Shown: one piece after another, positions 58,010 to 64,000 of the stretch
How the letters are laid out: every line of letters begins with the position of its first letter
Position numbering within the stretch: position 1 is the stretch's first letter
From: Alcaligenes faecalis
GTDB taxonomy: Bacteria; Pseudomonadota; Gammaproteobacteria; Burkholderiales; Burkholderiaceae_B
Length of the DNA: 64,000 bases
Direction of reading: 5' to 3'
Assembly: GCF_005311025.1 (NCBI RefSeq)
Contig: NZ_CP031747.1
Coordinates: 186,001 to 250,000 of the forward strand
Notes under the pieces: generated by a model
What the model was told of the DNA's origin: nothing
Database searches by the model: none
Seen by the model: only the letters and a program-made list of their open reading frames with translations
Translations under genes and position numbers: made by a program

Positions 58010-59188
58010 ATGTCTCTTCCTACTATTCGCAAATCGCCATCCTCTGCCATGCGTGTCCTGCGCTTGAGCGCTCTGGCCCTGAGCCTGACCGCTTTGGCCG
58101 GTTGCTCCATGTTCTCCAGCAAGGATCCTCGTTTCGAGCCTACGCCCCTGACGGAATACACCCCTGGTGTGGCCGCCAAGATCAGCTGGAGCACCTCGAT
58201 TGGTAGCGGCGCAGACTCCGGCTTTGCACCGCAAGTCAGTGGCTCCTCGGTCTACGCCGCGACGGTCTCGGGTCAGGTCAGCAAGGTGGATCTGGATACG
58301 GGTCGCGTGCAGTGGTCGGCCAATGCCGGCAAGAAGTTGACCGCCGGTGCAGGTTCGGACGGTGTGGTGACCGCGGTCGCTTCGGTGGACGGCAACGTCA
58401 TTGCGTTTGACGACTCGGGCAAGGAGTTGTGGCGCAGTCGTAGCAGCAGCGCTGTGAATGTGCCGCCTGCTGTGGGTGCCGGTGTGGTTGTGGTGCGTAC
58501 CAGCGACTACCGCTTGCAGGCATTTGATGCCAGCACAGGCGATCTGCGCTGGAGTCTGCAGCGTCCTGGCCCCGCCTTGTCGCTGAAAACCAGCATGCAA
58601 ATGCGCATTATTGATGGTTTGTTGTTGGCAGGAATGCCCAACGGCCGTTTGATGGCCATTGACGCGGCTCAAGGTCATCTGGTGTGGGAAGGCAGTATTT
58701 CTGTCTCCCGTGGCGCGACGGATTTGGAGCGCATTAATGACGTCGTGGGTGCTCCCCAGGTCGTCGATCCCCTGCTGTGCGGTGCAACCTACCAAGGTCG
58801 TGTTGCCTGCTTTGACGTCTCCCAAGGTGGACGACTGGTGTGGGATAGGGAATTTTCGGCCGGTACCGGTATCGCAGCGGACAACCATATGTTGTATGCC
58901 GCCAATAGCCGCGACCAGATTGAAGCGTTTGCCATGACAGACGGGCAAACCATCTGGACGCAGAATGCTTTGCGTAACCGTGGTCTGGCTCCTTTGGCCG
59001 TCATGCCCCAGGCGCTCGCCGCCGGTGACATGGAAGGCTATGTTCACTTTCTATCGCGACTGGACGGCACCTTGTTGGGTCGGGTCAGTGTCGGCGGTGG
59101 TGCCATTGTGTCGCCTTTGATCGGAACCCCGCGTGGGGTCCTGGTTCAGACCGGCAATGGTAATTTGGTCTTGGTTGGAATCAATTGA
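58010..59188 (+). CDS. bamB: Outer membrane assembly lipoprotein BamB
   Basis: 392 residues. The lipobox LAGC (C32) is followed by an eight-bladed PQQ-like beta-propeller with repeated WS.N.G, G.V.A.D.SGK.LW-type blades. It is part of the BAM complex that inserts beta-barrel proteins. The start has GGAG upstream; a later ATG at 58049 would give a shorter signal sequence but lacks a ribosome site. der starts on the last codons of this gene. Confidence 0.93.
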   Translation: MSLPTIRKSPSSAMRVLRLSALALSLTALAGCSMFSSKDPRFEPTPLTEYTPGVAAKISWSTSIGSGADSGFAPQVSGSSVYAATVSGQVSKVDLDTGRVQWSANAGKKLTAGAGSDGVVTAVASVDGNVIAFDDSGKELWRSRSSSAVNVPPAVGAGVVVVRTSDYRLQAFDASTGDLRWSLQRPGPALSLKTSMQMRIIDGLLLAGMPNGRLMAIDAAQGHLVWEGSISVSRGATDLERINDVVGAPQVVDPLLCGATYQGRVACFDVSQGGRLVWDREFSAGTGIAADNHMLYAANSRDQIEAFAMTDGQTIWTQNALRNRGLAPLAVMPQALAAGDMEGYVHFLSRLDGTLLGRVSVGGGAIVSPLIGTPRGVLVQTGNGNLVLVGIN

Positions 59189-60543
59189 AAAGCGTTTCTT
59201 TTAAGCCCGTAGTGGCTTTGGTCGGTCGGGCCAACGTCGGCAAGTCCACTTTGTTCAACCGCCTGACGCGCTCGCGCGCGGCGCTGGTGGCGAACTTCCC
59301 AGGCCTGACCCGCGACCGTCATTATGGCGAAGGCCGGGTTGGCAGCCGCCCCTATATCGTGGTCGATACGGGTGGTTTCGAGCCTGTGGCCAAAACTGGC
59401 ATGTTGCTGGAGATGGCTCGTCAGACCCAGCAGGCGATTGCCGAAGCTGACGTGGTCGTCTTTCTGGTCGATGCCCGTGAGGGCGTCAATGCACTGGATC
59501 TGGAAATTGCGCAGTTGCTGCGCAAGCTGGGTCAGAAAGTGCTGCTGGCCGTCAACAAGGCCGAAGGCATGCGTTACGAGGCCGGTGGCGTGGAATTCCA
59601 CGAACTGGGCCTGGGTCAGCCGTACCTGATCTCCGCTTCCCACGGCGATGGCGTGGAAGAGCTGATCAACCTGGCACTGGAGCAAGTGCCCAATCCTGAG
59701 CCTGAAGAGGATGGCCAGGATGACGATGAATTTCAGCACCGTATCAAGCTGGCGATTGTGGGCCGCCCCAATGTGGGTAAATCCACCTTGATCAATACCC
59801 TGGTGGGTGAAGATCGCGTGATTGCGTTTGACCAGCCCGGTACGACGCGTGATGCCATTGAGATCGAGTTCGAGCGCAACGGGGTGGAATACACCCTGAT
59901 CGACACGGCCGGTTTGCGCAAGCGCGGCAAGGTATTTGAAGCGGTTGAAAAGTTCTCCGTTATCAAGACCTTGCAGGCGATTGAAGCGTGTAACGTGGTC
60001 TTGCTGATGATTGACGCTCACACCGAAATTTCCGACCAGGACGCCAGCATTGCGGGCTTCGTGGTGGAAACCGGTCGTGCACTGGTGGTGGGCATCAACA
60101 AGTGGGATGGCCTGGACGAGTACCAGCGCGAGTGGATCAAGCGCGAGTTCGATCGCAAATTGCGCTTCCTGAACTTTGCCAAGATGCACACCTTGTCGGC
60201 GCTGAAAGGGCAGGGGATCAATCCCTTGCTCAAGTCGGTCAATGCCGCGCATGCGGCTGCCTTCTCCAAGCTGTCCACGCCCAAGCTCACTCGCGTCATG
60301 CAAGAAGCGGTGGAACAGCAACAGCCACCGCGCAAGGGCATTTTCCGTCCCAAGTTGCGGTATGCTCACCAAGGTGGCATGAACCCGCCGATCGTGGTGA
60401 TTCACGGCAACGCCCTGGATGCCATTTCGGACAGTTACCGCCGTTATCTGGAGACGCGTTTTCGCGAGGCCTTCAAGCTGGAAGGCACGCCTTTGCGCAT
60501 CGAATTCAAATCATCTAAAAACCCTTATCTGAAGGACGCGTAA
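59185..60543 (+). CDS. der: Ribosome assembly GTPase Der
   Basis: 452 residues with two tandem GTPase domains and a C-terminal KH-like domain. The first P-loop reads GRANVGKST (14-22), with Ala where most family members have Pro. The second is the usual GRPNVGKST (193-201). It is essential for 50S assembly. The start is TTG, overlapping the bamB stop by four bases (TTGA). An acidic linker ([11 protein letters not shown]) joins the G domains. Confidence 0.95.
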   Translation: MKSVSFKPVVALVGRANVGKSTLFNRLTRSRAALVANFPGLTRDRHYGEGRVGSRPYIVVDTGGFEPVAKTGMLLEMARQTQQAIAEADVVVFLVDAREGVNALDLEIAQLLRKLGQKVLLAVNKAEGMRYEAGGVEFHELGLGQPYLISASHGDGVEELINLALEQVPNPEPEEDGQDDDEFQHRIKLAIVGRPNVGKSTLINTLVGEDRVIAFDQPGTTRDAIEIEFERNGVEYTLIDTAGLRKRGKVFEAVEKFSVIKTLQAIEACNVVLLMIDAHTEISDQDASIAGFVVETGRALVVGINKWDGLDEYQREWIKREFDRKLRFLNFAKMHTLSALKGQGINPLLKSVNAAHAAAFSKLSTPKLTRVMQEAVEQQQPPRKGIFRPKLRYAHQGGMNPPIVVIHGNALDAISDSYRRYLETRFREAFKLEGTPLRIEFKSSKNPYLKDA

Positions 60544-61625
60544 TGAGCCGTTTGTGGAGTGATCATGTAGCGGGGCTTTCACCCTATGTACCGGGTGAGC
60601 AGGTCAAGCTGGATAACCTCTTGAAGCTGAACACAAACGAACATCCTTTCGGTCCGTCGCCCAAAGCGCTGGAAGCGATCCGCCAGGCGGCGACCGATGA
60701 TTTGCGTCTTTACCCCTCCTACAGCGCGCAGGAATTGCGTGACGCCGTGGCGCACAACCACGGCGTGAAAGCTAACAACGTCTTTTTGGGCAATGGCTCG
60801 GACGAAGTGCTGGCCCATGTGTTCAGCGCCTTGTTCCTGCGTGGCGTGCGCCCGGTCCTGCTGCCCGATATCACTTACAGCTTCTACACCACTTACTGTT
60901 CGTACTTCGGTGTGCCTGCTGATATCGTGCCGCTGCGCGAGGACTTCACGTTGAATGTGCAGGACTATGTGCGCAAGCGCAGTCTGCCACCTGCCGGCAT
61001 CATTTTTGCCAACCCCAATGCGCCTACTGGCATTCCTTTGTCCTTGACGGATATTGAAGCCATTCTGGCTGCCAACCCGGACACCACTGTGGTGGTGGAC
61101 GAGGCGTACGTCGATTTCGGCGGTACATCTTCGGTTGGTTTGCTGGAAAAATACGACAATCTGGTGGTCATCCAGACCATGTCCAAGTCGCGCGCTCTGG
61201 CTGGCTTGCGTGTGGGTTATGCCCTGGCCAGCGCCGATATCATCCAGGCTCTGGAGCGGGTGAAAGACAGTTTCAACTCCTACCCCATGGACACGATTGC
61301 CCAGGTGGGTGCCGTGGCTTCCTTGAAGGATACGGAGTATTTTGCCCGCCAATGCCAGGCTGTGATTGATGCACGCGAGCAGTTGCGCGCTGATCTGGAG
61401 CAGCTGGGTTTCGAGATTTTGCCTTCGAAAGCGAACTTTTTGATGGCAACTCACCCTAAGCATTCGGCAGCTGGTATTCAGCAGGCCTTGCGTGAACAGG
61501 GGATTTTGGTTCGCCATTTCCGTCAGCCACGCATTGAGCAGTATTTACGTATTACGGTAGGATCGCCCGAGCAATGTGCCCGACTGTGCAACAGTTTGCG
61601 GCAGATTTTAGGGCAAGGCGCCTGA
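60543..61625 (+). CDS. hisC: Histidinol-phosphate aminotransferase
   Basis: 360 residues, PLP fold type I. The PLP Lys is K215 in TMSKSRALAGLRVGY; FANPNAPTG and VVDEAYVDF are further markers. It makes histidinol phosphate in histidine synthesis. Its start shares a base with the der stop (TAATG). Its place between der and hfq, away from other his genes, is as I remember for Alcaligenaceae. Paralogues acting on aromatic amino acids exist, so the exact substrate is not proven. Confidence 0.9.
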   Translation: MSRLWSDHVAGLSPYVPGEQVKLDNLLKLNTNEHPFGPSPKALEAIRQAATDDLRLYPSYSAQELRDAVAHNHGVKANNVFLGNGSDEVLAHVFSALFLRGVRPVLLPDITYSFYTTYCSYFGVPADIVPLREDFTLNVQDYVRKRSLPPAGIIFANPNAPTGIPLSLTDIEAILAANPDTTVVVDEAYVDFGGTSSVGLLEKYDNLVVIQTMSKSRALAGLRVGYALASADIIQALERVKDSFNSYPMDTIAQVGAVASLKDTEYFARQCQAVIDAREQLRADLEQLGFEILPSKANFLMATHPKHSAAGIQQALREQGILVRHFRQPRIEQYLRITVGSPEQCARLCNSLRQILGQGA

Positions 61626-61741
61626 TATACACCTATTAGATAAAAATCTCCAGTTTGGAACGTGCGAATTCAGGGAAAACCCGGTAAAGTAGTGGGATTC
61701 GCTTCCATTTCTGGAAAAACAACATAACCGGAGCCTCACCA

Positions 61742-61978
61742 ATGAGCAATAAAGGGCAAATTCTACAAGACCCGTTTTTGAACGCGCTGCGCAAGGAGCA
61801 TATCCCTGTGTCGATCTACCTGGTCAACGGCATCAAGCTGCAAGGTCAGATCGAGTCCTTCGATCAGTATGTCGTACTGCTGCGCAATACAGTCACTCAA
61901 ATGGTGTATAAGCACGCGATCTCTACCGTCGTTCCTGCACGCCCCGTTACTTTGGCTGCGGATGAGCAGGCTGAATAA
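61742..61978 (+). CDS. hfq: RNA chaperone Hfq
   Basis: 78 residues: [33 protein letters not shown] and [10 protein letters not shown] are the Sm1 and Sm2 motifs. It forms hexamers that pair small RNAs with mRNAs. GGAG precedes the ATG by nine bases. A 116-base gap after hisC leaves room for its own promoter, but I found no convincing one. The unstructured tail is short, as in other betaproteobacteria. Confidence 0.97.
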   Translation: MSNKGQILQDPFLNALRKEHIPVSIYLVNGIKLQGQIESFDQYVVLLRNTVTQMVYKHAISTVVPARPVTLAADEQAE

Positions 61979-62004
61979 ATCCTCACCCAGTTCTTTGTAC
62001 TCTG

Positions 62005-62043
62005 AAAGACCCGTCTCGCGGTGCCCGCGGGCGGGTCTTTGTT
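62005..62043 (+). terminator. Terminator or attenuator between hfq and hflX
   Basis: AAAGACCCG and CGGGTCTTT form the base of a long stem, with CGCGG/CCGCG inside and a TGC loop, followed by TGTTT. It lies 13 bases before the hflX start, so it probably reduces hflX relative to hfq. Confidence 0.7.
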
Positions 62044-62056
62044 TCTGGAGCAAGCG

Positions 62057-63145
62057 TTGAAGGCACTGGTAATTAGTGTGGATATGGGCGAGCTGGACTA
62101 CAAGGCCCATGCTGAAGAATTCGTCATGCTGGCTGAAGGGGCGGGCGCCCAGATTATGGAATTGATGGTCGTGCGTCGGTCCCGTCCAGATTCTGCCTAC
62201 TACATCGGTACGGGCAAGCTGGAAGAGGCCGTCGCCCTGGCCAAGGCAACTGGCGCCGAAGTCGTGCTGTTTGATCATGCCTTGAGCCCGGCCCAGCAGC
62301 GTAATCTGGAGCGCAAGCTGGAGCTGCGTGTGGTTGACCGGGTTGCCCTGATTCTGGATATTTTTGCCCTGCGTGCGCAAAGTCACGAAGGTAAATTACA
62401 GGTGGAACTGGCCCAGCTGCAGCACCTGACTTCCCGATTGACCCGGATGTGGACGCACTTGGAGCGCCAAAAGGGCGGTATCGGTATGCGCGGTCCAGGT
62501 GAATCGCAGCTGGAAATGGATCGCCGGATGATTGGCGACAAGGTCCGTACCTTGCGTGAGCGCCTGGCCAAGGTGCAACGCCAGCGCAGCACCCAACGCC
62601 GTGCTCGTTCTCGTAGCGGCACCTTGTCGGTGTCTCTGGTGGGCTACACCAACACGGGAAAATCCACGCTATTTAACGCCTTGACCCGAGCGGACGCCTA
62701 CGCAGCTGACCAGTTATTTGCTACCTTGGATACCACCACGCGTCGTATCTGGATTGAAGGGGCAGGGCAGGTCGTAATTTCGGATACGGTGGGCTTCATT
62801 CGTGAATTGCCACCGACCTTGATTGCCGCTTTCCGGGCCACTTTGGAAGAGACCGTCCATGCAGACGTATTGCTGCATGTGGTCGATGCGGCCAACCCTC
62901 AACGCGATGAACAAATCGCTGAAGTTCATAAGGTTCTGGAGGACATCGGGGCCCATGAAATACCTCGCATTCTGGTCTATAACAAAATTGACCAAGCCGG
63001 CTATGAGCCACGGGTAGAGCGGGATGAACATGGTACTATTGCCCGAGTCTTTGTTAGCGCTTTAGAGCGCATCGGATTGGATGGCTTGCGTACAGCAATC
63101 GTCGAATCAGGTCATTTCGCGGAAAACAATGCGTCTGAACAATAA
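62057..63145 (+). CDS. hflX: Ribosome-splitting GTPase HflX
   Basis: 362 residues. The HflX N-terminal domain covers about 1-120 (DSAYYIGTGKLEE, LFDHALSPAQQRNLE). A helical linker has GGIGMRGPGESQLEMDRR. The GTPase domain has P-loop GYTNTGKST (196-204) and NKID. It rescues stalled ribosomes, notably after heat stress. The start is taken as TTG with GGAG eight bases upstream, giving MKALVISVDMGELDYK; an ATG 12 codons upstream would begin inside the terminator. It overlaps hflK by 17 bases. Confidence 0.93.
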   Translation: MKALVISVDMGELDYKAHAEEFVMLAEGAGAQIMELMVVRRSRPDSAYYIGTGKLEEAVALAKATGAEVVLFDHALSPAQQRNLERKLELRVVDRVALILDIFALRAQSHEGKLQVELAQLQHLTSRLTRMWTHLERQKGGIGMRGPGESQLEMDRRMIGDKVRTLRERLAKVQRQRSTQRRARSRSGTLSVSLVGYTNTGKSTLFNALTRADAYAADQLFATLDTTTRRIWIEGAGQVVISDTVGFIRELPPTLIAAFRATLEETVHADVLLHVVDAANPQRDEQIAEVHKVLEDIGAHEIPRILVYNKIDQAGYEPRVERDEHGTIARVFVSALERIGLDGLRTAIVESGHFAENNASEQ

Positions 63146-64000
63146 AATATTCAATCTCAATGATCCCGGTTGGGGACGAGACAGTGGCAAAAACGGTTCC
63201 GAGCCACCTCGCCGCCCCGAGAAACAAGATGGCCCGCCTGACCTCGACGAGGTATGGCGTGACTTCAACAGTCGCTTGGGATCTTTATTCGGCAAAAAGG
63301 GACGTCGCTCCCCTCCCGGTGGCATGCCTCCGGGTAGCGGTAATGGCCCATCCATCCCCAAAGGCTCGCCCAAGCTGCTGATCATCGGCGGTGTGGTCGC
63401 GGTCGGCCTGTGGATGGCCAGTGGCTTTACCATCGTGCAGGAAGGTCAGGTTGCCGTGGTTACCCGTTTTGGCGAGTACACGAAAACTCTGAATCCCGGT
63501 TTGCAGTGGCGTTGGCCCGCTCCCATCGAAGATCACCAGACTGTGAATATTTCGCAGTTGCGTACCTTTGAAGTGGGCTACCGCGGCAGTGCACGCAATA
63601 AAGTCCTGCCTGAATCGTTGATGCTGACAACCGACGAGAACATCGTCGACATGCAGTATGTGGTTCAGTACCGTTTGCTGCCTACAGGCGCACCGGACTA
63701 CCTGTTCAACACCAATAATCCGGATGAGTCGGTACGTCAGGCGGCTGAAACCGCCATGCGTGAAGTCGTGGGCAAGCAGCCCATGGACTCCGTGCTGTAC
63801 TCCGGCCGTACCCAGATTGCATCGGACGTGCAGCAGTTGGCCCAGTCCATTCTGGACCGCTACCGTACCGGCATTCAGATCAGCACCGTAGCTATCCAGA
63901 ACGTGCAGCCGCCCGAGCAGGTTCAGGCCGCCTTTGACGATGCCGTCAAGGCCGGTCAGGACCGCGAGCGTCAGATCAACGAAGGTCAGGCCTACGCCAA
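63129..64000 (+). CDS. hflK: FtsH-regulating membrane protein HflK (3' end outside window)
   Basis: The first 290 residues are present and the frame runs off the window. A Gly/Pro-rich cytoplasmic start (NDPGWGRDSGKNGSEPP) leads to one membrane helix (LLIIGGVVAVGLWMASGFTIV, about 83-103) and then a band-7/SPFH domain (EGQVAVVTRFGEYTKTLNPGLQWRWPAPIE). The HflK/HflC complex surrounds FtsH and controls its proteolysis. The ATG lies inside the end of hflX. hflC is expected just beyond the window. Confidence 0.93.
   Translation, partial: MRLNNKIFNLNDPGWGRDSGKNGSEPPRRPEKQDGPPDLDEVWRDFNSRLGSLFGKKGRRSPPGGMPPGSGNGPSIPKGSPKLLIIGGVVAVGLWMASGFTIVQEGQVAVVTRFGEYTKTLNPGLQWRWPAPIEDHQTVNISQLRTFEVGYRGSARNKVLPESLMLTTDENIVDMQYVVQYRLLPTGAPDYLFNTNNPDESVRQAAETAMREVVGKQPMDSVLYSGRTQIASDVQQLAQSILDRYRTGIQISTVAIQNVQPPEQVQAAFDDAVKAGQDRERQINEGQAYA

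Overview
This is a complete-looking chromosomal stretch from a betaproteobacterium. Family content and gene order (ccoG next to fnr; glnE next to a yhdP-type gene; rlmN-rodZ-like-ispG-hisS-yfgM-like-bamB-der-hisC-hfq-hflX-hflK; a PuuD-type urate oxidase) point to Burkholderiales, family Alcaligenaceae, most like Alcaligenes. This placement is inferred from recognition, not from a search. I see no rRNA, tRNA, CRISPR array, insertion sequence or phage. No gap between genes exceeds about 300 bases.

Layout. 1-5.4 kb: end of ccoG, a short FixH-like protein, a small membrane protein, fnr on the minus strand with an FNR-box-like site in front of it, and clpB. 5.6-9.2 kb: queH and glnE on the minus strand. 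9.3-13.8 kb: a YhdP/AsmA-type giant and a class A beta-lactamase with an RTG motif. 13.9-23.2 kb: an accessory catabolic locus. A V4R-domain protein and a GntR regulator diverge from a peptide-type ABC importer, a Rieske dioxygenase alpha/beta pair and a flavin-reductase-like protein, and the divergent promoter region is AT-rich and full of inverted repeats. 23.4-26.5 kb: gdhA, rho and trxA on the minus strand. 26.8-31.1 kb: parE and parC. 31.1-34.8 kb: a 2Fe-2S/FAD reductase, dadA and an orphan family-1 solute-binding protein. 34.9-38.4 kb: a small, tightly overlapping operon that reads as four parts of a type IVb (R64/TcpQ-like) pilus assembly: a VirB9-like/TcpQ lipoprotein, a lipoprotein with only the N-terminal part of a secretin, PilO2 and a PilP-like protein. 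No ATPase, pilin, platform protein or peptidase is present. 38.6-42.2 kb: urate catabolism (puuD and uraH diverging from gntR and puuE). 42.5-47.3 kb: alaS, a TusA-family gene, rpsP, rimM and trmD, with no rplS following. 47.3-49.2 kb: a DMT exporter diverging from a LysR regulator. 49.4-52.3 kb: valS on the minus strand. 52.5-64 kb: ndk, then the long conserved housekeeping run from rlmN to the start of hflK.

Most of the window is conserved core. The parts most worth attention are the cut-down type IVb pilus operon with its two in-frame tandem repeats, the V4R/GntR/ABC/Rieske locus whose substrate is unknown, and the RTG-type beta-lactamase.
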